DNA of 64,000 nt, taken from contig OX463835.1 of assembly GCA_949825045.1 (NCBI GenBank), positions 20,477,201 to 20,541,200 of the forward strand, written 5' to 3'. The notes beneath the pieces were generated by a model. It did no database searches, was not told the DNA's origin, and was given only the letters and a program-made list of their open reading frames with translations. A program made the translations under genes and the position numbers. This stretch comes from Argyresthia goedartella (taxonomy: Eukaryota > Arthropoda > Insecta > Lepidoptera > Argyresthiidae). This document shows, piece after piece, positions 21,020 through 31,105 of the stretch (its first letter is position 1; every line of letters starts with the position of its first letter).

Positions 21020-21832
21020 AGGCGGTGTTTAACCGATTACCAAAAACGCACCTATTTTACTACCAATAAATTCGAAATGACTGCCAGAATAGATAAATGT
21101 CCACCAAATTGTGTTTGGATAAATAATCACCAAACTTCTTTTTATGTTTTGTGTGCTTAAGTTTTTTTTTTTGGTCTTTCTTATTCAACCTAAAACGAAA
21201 GATAAAGGGGGCTTCGCTTCTATGGACGCGGCTCCCACAGGACAGAGTCGGGTGGCAGGCACATGTGCAGGCATACTCACCAGGGGGCTTCCTGACAGGC
21301 TGATGGTTGTGACGATAAGGGGGCGCCCATCAATTACCTGAGGTCTTTGTGGGGGCCATGAAATTGTCACCAAATCTAGCTAGGCAAATCTCACGTAATT
21401 TCCCCCCTCAAAAAACTGTGTACAACAGAAAATCGTCAAAAACGCATGAGTTGCTTTATCGGTTGATCTCTCACACCTCTTTAATGAAGGCAACAAATAT
21501 AATGATCACCAAAATATTTTTTTCCTACCCAATATGGATAAATGAACACCAAAAGTTGCAATAAATATCAGGGCAAAATACTGCGGTAGTTTAGGTGAAG
21601 GGTAAAGGGGGTGAGCGAAGCGAAGCCCCCTTTATCCTTCGTGTTAGGCTGAACATGTAAGAACAACAAAAAATACTTAAAACATAAACTTAAGTACACA
21701 AAACATAAAAAGAAGTTTGGTGATAATTTATCCAAACACAATTTGGTGGACATTTATCCATTCTGGCAGTCATTTCGAATTTATTGGTAGTAAAGTAGGT
21801 ACGTTTTTGGTAATCGTTTAAACATAAGCCAT
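21020..21832. repeat. DNA-transposon-like element with about 200-bp terminal inverted repeats
   Basis: 'gattaccaaaaacgcacct' at the left end and 'ggtacgtttttggtaatcg' at the right, with mirrored 'caccaaattgtgtttggata' and 'tatccaaacacaatttggtg'. The GC-rich module around 21570-21640 ('gcgaagcgaagccccctt') recurs at 48240-48270. There is no transposase frame. Confidence 0.75.
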
Positions 21833-22082
21833 TAATTTATCTTAAGTACAGTGTCGGACGTTCAGAGTTTCGGATGACACGTTAAGCTGTAGGTCCCGGC
21901 TACTATCGCTACGTGGTAGTGCTCGTAAAACTCCTCCACCAACCCGCACTGAGCCAGCGTGATAGGGTATGGCTTAATCTTACTCGTATCCGGGTAAAGG
22001 CCTGTGCCCCTCGGTGGGGATATTTATGGGCCACATTTTTTACTATTATTATAATTCTCTTAAAAATAAATCATGCCCACAG

Positions 22083-22282
22083 GACGAAATAGCCTTCCCA
22101 AAAACATTAACAAGACACCAGCGAGCTTACATCCACTTCTTGATGAATGGTATCAGAAAAAGCAATGGAGTACTATACAGAGGACGTCTGGATAGTGAGC
22201 AGCAGGCGAAGATTATTGAGGAGATATGCGAGTGCAATGGTTACGTGTTGACGGCGGAGAGCGATGGTGTTGGGGAGAATAG
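22083..22282 (+). CDS. R3H-domain protein gene, exon with the R3H domain
   Basis: The 200-base exon lies between acceptor 'catgcccacag' and donor 'AATAG|GTGAGT', entering in phase 0 and leaving in phase 2. The sequence FPKTLTRHQRAYIHFLMNGI carries the R-x3-H signature (RAYIH) in the right context, and the domain continues into the next exon with a VLTAESDG...NRQLYLYKEP strand pair, as in R3H folds. R3H domains bind single-stranded nucleic acids in a sequence-tolerant way. The full protein (about 500 visible residues) is otherwise unassigned: basic N-terminal part, R3H in the first half, then a long acidic region. I could not name the orthologue. The intron before it is one nested inverted repeat. 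Confidence 0.78.
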
Positions 22283-22708
22283 GTGAGTTAACCTCTTTCA
22301 TTCATACATCTTTATATCATTTTGTAACGGCGGAACTTGCAAACGGCTGGACCGATTTGGATAAACTTTATATTTATGTTGAGGTCTTATTATGAAGGCT
22401 CTTACGAAGAGCAATATATTAAAAACGCAAATGGAACCGCGTATAAATCGAAAAATCTTTTGATTTCATGGTTCTGCCGATAATTAAATTGTTATCCCCT
22501 AGTATATGAGTAAATTATCATCCCAATGCTGATCAATCAGATAAGTAATTAATCTTAGGACCATTGCTGTTTCATTTAGCCTAAGATTATTAGCCAATTT
22601 TTTTGCTACAAGTGAAATCCGTCGCGTCACACCTGACTATTTGAATGCATTCTTAAAATACTGACCAAAATGACACGTTACCCCCCCTAAATAAATACTT
22701 ACTTAAAT
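22283..22708. other. Intron, no assigned feature
   Basis: 'cggctggaccgatttggata' near 22343 resembles a degenerate retroelement 3' module common in Lepidoptera. Nothing else was recognised. Confidence 0.35.
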
Positions 22709-22946
22709 ACTTAAATAATGGTCCAACGTTAAAGGGAAGACAGCTCACCTTATTTCTATTATACGTTAATAATACAAATAACTTTGCAACGACAAAGTCT
22801 AGTCCTAAGTTTTATACCATTTTACAAAGGTAGGTGTACAAGTTTTTAAAAGAATGCTTCAGTTCAATGCCGTATCGTTGTCTAGTACCCAAGATACAGG
22901 GAATCCTAGTTTGGGGCTAGATCAATGTGTGTAAATAGTGTCCAAG

Positions 22947-22984
<38 letters not shown>

Positions 22985-23307
22985 CATTTTTTTTGCAGGA
23001 GTTTTTTTATTTCGGTCCTTGAAGGAAGTAAAAATAATATTTCTACTCGGGATTTTTTTCCAAGTCATTAATAACAGTTAGTAACAAAACTATCATCTGG
23101 TTATATTGGTAAACTATTCAGCTTTATTCTACAAAAATAAGATCTTGTAAATGTCATCCTTAGCACCGACAGCATTAAAAAACATGATGCACGGAAGACG
23201 GAATGCCAATTTCCGAAAAAAAACCTTGGTAACCCTACTTTTTTAAAATATTTAAATTAGTTTTAGGAAATAAGGTCTTTCCTTTAACGTTGGACCATTA
23301 TTTAAGG
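22709..23307. repeat. MITE with about 30-bp terminal inverted repeats, split by a SINE piece
   Basis: 'cttaaataatggtccaacg' at 22711 and 'cgttggaccattatttaag' ending near 23304 are reverse complements, and the mirror continues inward through 'ttaaagg.aagac'. The SINE 3' fragment at 22873-22983 lies inside. Confidence 0.72.
22873..22983 (+). repeat. SINE 3' fragment with (TTA)n tail
   Basis: 'atcgttgtctagtacccaag' to 'gtgtccaaggta', then about 12 ATT units. Same body as the SINEs at 48925-49183 and 53653-53829, with the tRNA head missing. Confidence 0.8.
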
Positions 23308-23574
23308 AACACCCTGTAGGTAGTTTATAGTAGTTGCGAGACACGTTTAACAAGAGTCGGAGGGGGTGTTGGGGGAGGAGTTTCAACCCGTCCTTTTCAG
23401 TACTCTCTGAGTACGTATTCAATTTTTTCTGCCCGTTATGGAGCCCAGACGAGATGTTATATGGACGCTCCCTCGTCGAAACCCTCGTATCTCCATTGGT
23501 GCGGCGATGTGTTAGCCCCCAGTCACGCCTCGTGACGCCATGTTGGTTTAATACCTATGTTGTTGTTGTTTCAG

Positions 23575-24468
23575 ACAATTATATTTATACAAAGAACCGC
23601 CGGATCACATGTTTTTAATCACAAGAGATGATCTTACTGATTGTCCTGGAGCTGATGATGAAAACGATGATGAAGATATTGGAAATTGTGAAGTGATTAC
23701 CCTTAATGATGATTCTGACGATGATAATGAAATTATAAATGAAACACACCGTGATGTTGACATATGTGATACAATAGATGAGAAAAATGATGTATTGAAT
23801 GAAGAATGTGATGATAGAAATGTGATGAATAATAATAATACTGCAATTTTCACTGAAAGTACTATTCACACCAGCGAAGGAAGAAATGAAAAATATATAC
23901 ACAATTCTGAACATAATGTTGATAACAATAGTATGAGTTTAAACAATACTGATGTCTTAGAAACGGACCCTAAGGTCAAGATAGATTCAAATACCGAAGA
24001 TACAAAAATTGAAATTGATTTTTTTAAAAATAAATTAAAAAGTGATTCAAATGGAGATAACCAAGTCAAGAATCATCCCATTTCAAAAATAAGAGAAGAA
24101 TTCAAGATTGATCAAATTGACGAAGATACAGTAAAAGTTAACACTGATCCGAATCCCGCAGAAAATGATCCTAAAGAAAATAAAACAATTTCAGAAAGGA
24201 AAGAACAAATAAGAAAATTACTCCTAAAGTATTTCAAAGAGTTCTTTGAAGATACCAAATATACAGAAATGCGATTCTTAGGAAATTTTGATGAGTTAGA
24301 AGAGAGTGCTATTGTCAGTTTTGTAATTGAAATAGGCACGTGTATTGATGATATAGATAATTGTAAAAATCTAGTCAAAGAAGGTGATAATTGGCTGGTG
24401 CCATTGTTTTCGGACGAAACTTTTAAGCTCATGACAATGGCTAATACAGACGGATATAGTGACAACAT
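23575..24468 (+). CDS. R3H-domain protein gene, large acidic exon
   Basis: The acceptor 'gttgttgtttcag' follows a (TTG)n tract; the donor is AACAT|GTAAGC. The exon is 894 bases, entering in phase 2 (AG+A = Arg) and leaving in phase 2. The first residues, QLYLYKEPPDHMFLI, complete the R3H domain. A long Asp/Glu/Asn-rich region follows (DDENDDEDIG, DDSDDDNEII), likely disordered. The last 90 residues look folded and helical (EQIRKLLLKYFKEFFEDT; AIVSFVIEIGTCIDDIDNC; DNWLVPLFSDETFKLMTM). No family is recognised for that end. If the donor is not used, the frame stops at once with TAA (24470). Confidence 0.74.
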
Positions 24469-24514
24469 GTAAGCAATAAGTAATTTTATTATTATTCATT
24501 AAACAAAACAAAAT

Positions 24515-25510
24515 AATCGGCCAATGCGGGTTGGATTAGGAGATGAAGGGTTCCGTAACTTCGTATACGAAAACTTAACCACTTAAAATAATAAAACAAA
24601 AACAAAAGGACAATATATTATATATTGGAATTGGAACCGATTGAAGATTGCGAAACCGATATTGAACTAATAGCGCCACCACAACCATATGTTTAGCCAC
24701 GATATCTACGATCATAATTGAACCATGATATAAAGCGGCTGCTGTCAGAAAACGACTCTTGTAGGGGGATCCCCTGTTATTTATAAAATCTCATTGACCG
24801 AGCGAGCGAAGCGATCCATTTCGACAAGATAGGAGGTCGATTTTGATTTGGTCTGTCTCTATCTCTCTTTGTGTGTCTGTCAGTTCTGGTCTAGGGGCCA
24901 CAATTTTTAAGCGATCCTCACAAAATTTGTTTTTTTTTTTTCGAGGGCTTTTCTCGCTTTTCCCCTTGAGTTATGACGTTATTAATTTTTTGTATAGGTT
25001 TTTTTTTTCTAAAACCTATCGTGTGGGGTATCAAATTAAAGGGCTTCATGAGCCGGTTCTAAAAATATGTACACCATTACCTTTCGGCCGCCTGTTTTCT
25101 AAAAATTCCAGAAATATTTTCAAAACATACCAAGTTTGGACTCCTCGAAGTAGGAGACGGATTAGTAAAGAGGATCTATACAGATAATGAGATTGAGTGA
25201 AATATGACTATTTTTGTGAAAAGTCAATAGATTGTATTTTAAATCGCAAAATGTAGTTAACATAGTTATTGGTGTGGCTACTTTACTACTTGATTTTGAT
25301 TGAATCTAAAATACTTACCAATTAATTGGTTCACAGTACCCTCTGTTAGCGAGGTCTACTGCGCACAGGGCCACTAGTTTATTGTTGTAGCGGCAACAAA
25401 ATTTGAACTGTCTGCCTATCACAGTTCATGAGAAACAGCCCGCTGGCAGACGGACGGACAGGCAGCGGAGACTTAGTAATAGGATCCCGTTTGGCACCCT
25501 TCGTGTAAGG
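24515..25510 (+). repeat. Lepidopteran interspersed repeat interrupted by a 584-bp insertion
   Basis: The left part (24518 'cggccaatgcgggttgg', 24760 'cttgtagggggatccccTG') and the right part (25378 'ttattgttgtagcggcaac' to 'cgtgtaagggacc') together match the order of the copy at 926-1322. The block 24794-25377 separates them. Confidence 0.65.
24794..25377 (+). repeat. 584-bp repeat, possibly a Helitron-like non-autonomous element
   Basis: Begins 'ttgaccgagcgagcgaagcg' and ends 'cagggccactag' followed by t. An inverted copy is at 41040-41643. The CTAG end next to T, preceded by a short stem (tggcc/ggcca, intact in the other copy), fits a Helitron 3' end; a clear 5' TC end is not seen. There is no coding frame. 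Confidence 0.6.
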
Positions 25511-25556
25511 GACCATAACAAACCGTATCTAATAAAAAATGTGTCTTATTTCACAG

Positions 25557-25617
25557 AATCGAGAAGTTTCTTCGAAAAAACAGTGATGATGACCAATATT
25601 CCACGAAACATCAGTGA
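25557..25617 (+). CDS. R3H-domain protein gene, probable last exon
   Basis: The acceptor 'cttatttcacag' and phase from 24468 give IIEKFLRKNSDDDQYSTKHQ and a TGA at 25615-25617. Summed with the other exons the length is a multiple of three. An alternative acceptor seven bases on (aatcgag|aag) also keeps phase and would extend a different frame to a TGA at 25703-25705 (FFEKTVMMTNIPRNISEASK...). Both are plausible; transcript data would decide. Confidence 0.5.
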
Positions 25618-25728
25618 AGCATCGAAACTTATGCAGGCCTATGCATATATGATACGGAGTGATAAAGGGAATGATCATGAACAATTTTCCCAGAGAAACA
25701 CATGAAATGACTAATATACCTAGTATAC

Positions 25729-25792
25729 GTCGCGCCACACGTTACGAGCGGTGGCCTTGAAGGCGCAGTAGTTCCCGGCAACGTCACCCAGC
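25729..25792. repeat. MITE fragment, deletion derivative
   Basis: 'cgtcgcgccacacgttacga' and 'ggccttgaaggcgcagtag' match the MITE at 48860-49236 and 58508-58616, with the central part missing and the right end replaced by the minisatellite that follows. Confidence 0.7.
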
Positions 25793-25868
25793 CACAGGCC
25801 ACAGGCCACAGGCCACAGGCCACAGGCCACAGGCCACAGGCCACAGGCCACAGGCCATAGGCCACAGG
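25793..25868 (+). repeat. (CCACAGG)n minisatellite
   Basis: About ten consecutive 7-bp units, one with CCATAGG near the end. The heptamer gives an open repetitive frame that is not a gene. Confidence 0.95.
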
Positions 25869-26119
25869 GAGTTCATTCCGTACAGACTAGATTAGTAGCC
25901 CTTTGTAGTCCAGAGATGGCGCTGGACCATCTCAGGACTAATGAGTAAGAACTGATTATGGTTTGAGTTTCAAAAAGGAAATTTCTCCTTCAAGTGGTGA
26001 TTTATGGCTGAATCTCGCGCAGGAAAAAGAAACTCCATTAACTCTATTTTGAAAGTAATTTTCGTCCGTATGTATAGTGTTATTGCGAACTAGGACTTTC
26101 CTGTATAATTAACTCTTCT

Positions 26120-26235
26120 GCCCTGCCTAGGTTTGCTGGAAGAAATCTCTTTTTAGAGATAAGCTCGCCTTTGCTTATTACATTTCTTTTAATTGTCTGT
26201 AACCTTATATTATCTATGCAATAAATAATAAAGAA
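26120..26235 (+). repeat. LINE 3' tail fragment
   Basis: 'gctggaagaaatctctttt' then 'agataagctcgcctttgc' and an AATAAA near 26220. It is the plus-strand equivalent of the 3' end of the LINE fragment at 46476-47672. Confidence 0.65.
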
Positions 26236-26885
26236 CTCTACCAGTGCTTCGGAAATCGCCCGTCAGAGAAGATAGCAGTAAGAAACTCTACAGGGATGTC
26301 ATTTTTTAAATTTATCGTGTTTTTTTTTTAAATTACACTATCTACTATGCTTAAGTTATCTAATCTAATGACAATATTATAACCTTGTATCCATAAGTGC
26401 CAATAAGATGTCTCAAAATAACAATCTAACAAAATAAATAAATAAATAAGACCAAAGACAAGCTGTAATGAACATAACTCATGAGAAACCAGACTGGACC
26501 AGTCCCCCCAAGCAGCACCCGCGCACGAGTATGACTTGTGCACCAGCCGTCACCCCCCTCGCCATATTTGAGGGAGGGGAGCAACCCGCTACACAGAGCC
26601 GCCGCAAGAAAAGACATTTAGTGAGCAGGACCATAAACTCTGGTTACTTGGTAACAGACTTGTATCCTACGTTAAAACTAATAAATTGTTAAAGAGACGC
26701 TCTATTAACCTCTTGAATACCACCGGCGTTAGCTAACGCCACTTTTCCGTTACAGGTTTTAAATTTTATTATTATATATTAATGTGTAAAAAGTAAATGA
26801 TACTGGTTTCATCCGTTCGTTTTCATTCTTTGTGATGAAGGAGATGACATACTGATGAATACTGGCAGATTTTTATTGTTTTTAT
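26236..26885. other. No gene seen
   Basis: Intergenic sequence downstream of the R3H gene. Only short chance frames are present. Confidence 0.4.
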
Positions 26886-27465
26886 TCGAAAGTTCACGAC
26901 CTTCAAGCTGTAATCCTCACCATTGAAAACTTCATGAAAATGAAATTTGAAAATGCTTAAAAATAGTCCAGAAATAGTCCTAAATAGTCCACCAAGAAAG
27001 AAAATTAGTCCACTTATAGTTTCGAAGTTATAGCTATAACTTGGTGAGGATTACAGCTTGACCTCAAGCTGTAATCCTCATCTCTCTTGCAAGCAAACGG
27101 AAGGGCCTATTGACATGGTTTTGGTTTCAAAAATTAGTCCAGAAATAGTCCACACGGCATGCCAAATTTCAGAAATAGTCCTTCAACGATTCCAGAGTTA
27201 TTAAGTCATCTTGGTGAGGATTACAGCTTGAACATTTGATAACATCAAATATCTCCGGACCCGCCTACGACTTCTAGCTTGATATTTGTGCCAAAAATAG
27301 TCCAGAAATAGTCCACCGAAACAATAATAATTTCCACCTGATTTACTTTGAAGAACGGCATTAAAAATGCAATGTTTTATTTCCCATATATTTCAATCAA
27401 TGTACAGTCGTGTACAAAATAATAATGGGGTAAACCCTAATAAACCGGTTTATACCAATTAATCT
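26886..27465. repeat. Left arm of a large inverted repeat
   Basis: This arm is the imperfect reverse complement of 30085-30655. It contains the motif 'ggtgaggattacagcttg' four times in alternating orientation (about 26901, 27042, 27062, 27210) and many 'agaaatagtcc' units. Near its inner end 'TA' plus 'cagtcgtgtacaaaataata' resembles a Tc1/mariner terminus. Confidence 0.8.
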
Positions 27466-27680
27466 CCATAGTCTAGTGGTTTCATACTCGCTTCTCACGC
27501 AGGAGATGCGTGTTCGAATCCGGTGCGGGCCTTATACCATTGAGATAAGTAATTTAACCAATGTACATTATACCGACGTTCTTACGGTGATGGAAAACAT
27601 TTTTAGGCAACCTTTTATCTTCATAGCTGCGGCGATGAGGTAGCCCCCTGCTGTAGGCGCCTAACTACCTACCTTCCTAC
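27464..27680 (+). repeat. tRNA-derived SINE-like sequence
   Basis: 'tctccatagtctagtggttt' (box-A-like) and 'gcgtgttcgaatccggtgc' (box-B-like) are spaced as in a tRNA. The head begins right at the inner edge of the left arm. Confidence 0.55.
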
Positions 27681-28049
27681 AAAGGTACGAGTCAACAAGG
27701 TTACAAAAAAATATGAGGTTACAATTTTATTACTCCACTGCACCAGACCGGCTGCGCTATACGACAACCAGTGTTGGATTTTGGTGCGCTGAAAAGGATA
27801 GCACAAAAATACAAAAAGGATAGTATTTTGTAAAAAAGTATAGTACGCTCTAATACTATTTTAAAAATGATGAAAATATTTAAAATCGTCATCATTTATT
27901 AGTAATTTTCAAGACTTTACTGCCACTTTCCATAATAATTGAACTCTACTGACTACTCGTTGGGTTAGAGATCTAGCAATTATACTTACTTTATTTTGAC
28001 TGTTTTTTTTTAGATATGATAATAATCATAATTTATAAGTCCATTACAT

Positions 28050-28500
28050 GTGACTTATATACAGGCTGTAAAATAAAAGTGTAGTCAAATTAGAGGTTGT
28101 TAGAAACATCTTTCTGAACAACTTTCACTATGAAACCGTTTTTATCTGAGCAATTTTATTTTTCATCACTATACAGGGTATTGTTATGTAAAGTTAGCCC
28201 CGGGTAAGGGACTATAGTACCCATCATTATGAATAACTTTCCCCAAGAAATATAGGTATATGGGTCTCCCATAGTAACATGTAATAAGCTGTTTGGACAA
28301 TGTAATGAGGGACGATTTTTTTCCATTTGCGACCATATGTTTCTGGAGAAAAGTTGTTCATGATGATAGGTACTATAGGCGTAACTTTATAAAACAACAG
28401 CCTGTATATTCATTTTTGGAAGAGGTTAAAAATAAAAATGCTCTGAAGATGTTTCATGGCCCAGGGAAGGGGTTAAATCCCTGAAAATTTGACTACACCT
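28050..28500. repeat. Short element with inverted ends
   Basis: 'agtgtagtcaaatt' near 28078 and 'aatttgactacacctt' near 28486 are reverse complements. 'atacagggtattgttatg' inside resembles lepidopteran MITE sequence. No coding content is supported. Confidence 0.45.
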
Positions 28501-28613
28501 TTATGTATACTTATACTCGGGAGGTGCCAATTATTTAGGCATAAGTGTATGGTCTTTGGTGGGATCCACACAGCCTTACATACAACTCAGGGGTAGCTAA
28601 GTTGTCAGTTGGA

Positions 28614-28845
28614 AGTTAAAGAGTCTCCTTGTATAGTTGAAAACACTTTACTTTTATAATAATGAAATACACTCTAAAAATAGTCTGTTGTGGCTTAGAT
28701 TTAGGTGCTACGGCGAATAAGTAAGTAGAACTGCAATATGTTAACAGTTAAAATACAATTATATAGAAATTAGAACGTGCTGATAAATGCCGCGTTTGCA
28801 TTGTACAAGGTTGGCTTGTACATGCTCCTGAGGGAGAAGTTAACT
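28614..28845 (-). repeat. Possible errantivirus-type LTR following the env fragment
   Basis: Read on the minus strand it starts AGTTAACTTCTCC and ends TTTAACT, giving AGTTAA/TTAACT termini like the AGTTA starts known for gypsy-group errantivirus LTRs. It lies 48 bases downstream of the env-like stop, where a 3' LTR belongs. No second LTR was found. Confidence 0.4.
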
Positions 28846-28893
28846 TAGTGCTAAACCACAACAGCTCACAAAGCAAGTAAATTAATAAATATT

Positions 28894-29319
28894 TTAGTCA
28901 AAACTGAATCTTGACTTTCCGACTTCTTGCTTCGTTTGTTTGTCATTGGGGCGCCTGACTTTCTCTGTCATCTCAAATCCTTGGTTTTCATGGGATTGCA
29001 TGATCCTTGGGGACGGCCGGCGACCTATGCATTTCTTCCTTATGCACCAAACCAATGCGACTATTATGACAGCTATCGATAAGAGGCTTGTAATTCCGAT
29101 GTTTACAATGCTGTGCGTCGATAAGTTTGTTAAATTCAGCCAGTATTCGTTCCTCTTTTGTTGCGATATTTGTTTTTCGATATCTTGATATTCCTTGCTG
29201 TGATCCTCTTCTTTAAGATGTAGTGAAATGTTCTTGAAGTTACTAGATGCCATGTAGTTTGGTGCTGGGATTTCAGGCACACTCAAGTTGAAGCTCATCG
29301 TCATTTTGCTTCCGTACAT
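28894..29319 (-). pseudogene. Orphan errantivirus/insect retrovirus-like env C-terminal fragment
   Basis: The 141-codon frame encodes an ectodomain stem (SVPEIPAPNY), a heptad-like helix, an Asn-rich juxtamembrane part with NLT sites, one hydrophobic membrane span (VNIGITSLLSIAVIIVALVW) and a basic cytoplasmic tail (CIRKKCIGRRPSP). This arrangement fits the C-terminus of baculovirus-F-like envelope proteins in gypsy-group errantiviruses. The upstream fusion-protein part, gag and pol are absent, so it is a remnant. It could alternatively be a host gene of env origin, but no splice signals or further exons were found. It sits inside the large inverted repeat. Confidence 0.5.
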
Positions 29320-29378
29320 AAATGGATCTGTTCTTTATTCAAATTATGTTTTGTGAGTACAGAAGCTAGCATGTTATC

Positions 29379-29540
29379 CTTTACACATTGATTGTCAGTT
29401 CTTAACACTTTCCTCCATTGCAATGATGTCATCATTGCAGAGTACAGAAGCTAGCATGATATCCTTTACACATTTATTGTCAGTTCTTAACACTTTCCTC
29501 CATTGCAATGATGTCATTATTGCAATTGTCATGTACCGAT
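29379..29540. repeat. Tandem duplication, about 82-bp unit, two copies
   Basis: 'agtacagaagctagcatg' starts both units (about 29358 and 29440), and both contain 'gtcagttcttaacactttcc' and 'ccattgcaatgatgtcat'. Only a few differences separate them, so the duplication is fairly recent. Confidence 0.85.
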
Positions 29541-30084
29541 TGACGTGATTTTTAAAAACACGTGCCTTAATTTCCACTGAAAAATGCTTTAAGATGTCTT
29601 CAAAAGTTTCAGCAAAATCGTATTTTGACGAAATTTTGCCAGCGCGTTTGCGATACCAATTCCGCCATTGTTGTTTACATCTCAGCTCAACTATATAAAT
29701 ATATAACATATATAGCATAGCTACAACCGAAGCTCGAAGACCCTTTCAAAATCCAAATCGCTGTCACGCACTTTTGTACAACAAAAGCCGTTAAAAACAG
29801 TGTAAATTAAACACAATTTAAGCACAACAAGCAAAAGGCAAGTAACGTACTCAAGCAGGCCAAGCTTATTGCCTGTCAGCCAGGTTGCCCCTAACCATCC
29901 GTGTTTTATTAAGGTTGTATTTAAACTGTATTTAGCGGTTATCAAAACTCTGATGAAAGTCCGGCTAAATGGGAGAACATAAAAGTTAAGTGTCGTGAAC
30001 GTAAATGACAGAGCTATGCGCTCACTTTCCTACAATATTACAATATCGTTAGTTTTCAGAGGTTAAAAACAGGCCCTTTGATTG
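29541..30084. other. Unassigned; open frame on minus strand not recognised
   Basis: A minus-strand frame at 29395-29718 (107 codons) runs through the duplication. It contains QQWRNWYRKRAGKISSKYDF and is not recognised. It may be decayed upstream sequence of the env-bearing element. Confidence 0.3.
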
Positions 30085-30655
30085 AATTAACCGATATAAA
30101 CCGGTTTATTAGGGTTTACCCATTATTATTTTGTACACGACTGTATATGTATTGAATGTATGGGAGATAGAACATTGTATTTTTAATGCACTACTTCAAA
30201 GTCAACCAGGTGTAAATCATTATTGTTTCGATGGACTATTTCTGGACTATTTTTTGCCTCAAATTTCAAACTGAAAGTCGTAGGCGTTCCGAAGATATTT
30301 GATGATATCAAATGTTCAAGCTGTAATCCTCACCAAGATGTCTTAATAACTCTGGAATCGTTGGAGGACTGTTTCTGAAATTTGGCATTCCGTGTGGACT
30401 ATTTCTGGACTAATTTTTGAAACCCAAACCAAGTCGATAGGGCCTTCCGTTTGCTTGCACGAGAGATGAGGATTACAGCTTGACGACAAGCTGTAATCCT
30501 CACCAACTTATAGCTATAACTTTGGAACTTTAAGAGGACTATTTTTCTTTCTTTGTGGACTATTTCTGGAATATTTTTTGGCAGTGTCAAATTTCATTTT
30601 CATGAAGGTTTCTACGGTTAGGATAACAGCTTGAAGGTCGTGAAAGTTCGAATCT
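30085..30655. repeat. Right arm of the large inverted repeat
   Basis: Reverse-complement partner of 26886-27465, including the mirrored 'tattattttgtacacgactg' next to TA near 30142 and three good copies of the 18-bp 'gattacagcttg' motif plus a degenerate one near 30620. Confidence 0.8.
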
Positions 30656-31105
30656 TTTGGCACGTAAATTGGAGGAAAATTTCTGTGTGGACTATTTAGG
30701 ACTATTTCTGGACTATTTCAAAATCAAAATCAAAAATCATTTATTTCCATAGGATGTTGTTACATCACTTAGATCCGTCATTACATTTTTTTGGGTGAGT
30801 TCACTAACACAATGGCGGAATCTGTGGAGAAGAGCTCACCGAAGAAACTCCACAGTCGTCGCATCTTTTGCGTTTCCTTTTTTAAATAAAATATTGTCAA
30901 ATTACAAAATGAATGCTAATTATATATCGAAACAGCCTGTTACTCTATAGTAGATTGTACCACAAGGGCATAAAACACGCCATTTCACCCGAAGCGTTAT
31001 TATCCACCCGAGCCGCAGGCAAGGGTGGATCGTTAAGTCGAGGGTAAAATGGGGTTTATGTCCGAGTTATTCACCATGCTTTTCACTTCGATACTTTCAA
31101 ACAAT

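Larger units (their letters stand above)
20720..22015. repeat. Nested inverted repeat filling an R3H-gene intron
   Basis: The left outer arm (about 20740-20886: 'gctggctcagtgcggg', 'gcggcttaacgtgtcatccg') is mirrored by the right outer arm (about 21865-21965: 'cggatgacacgttaagctg', 'cccgcactgagccagc'). Between them sits the inner element 21020-21832. The arms carry the 3' tail type of lepidopteran RTE-like LINEs ('taaaggcctgtgcccctcgg' at about 21995). Confidence 0.7.

Noticed and set aside
25629..25865. Frame encoding a tandem 'GLWPVAC' peptide
   Set aside because: It is the translation of the CCACAGG minisatellite, not a gene.
25790..25870. CRISPR-like array
   Set aside because: Contiguous 7-bp units without spacers in an animal genome; a plain minisatellite.
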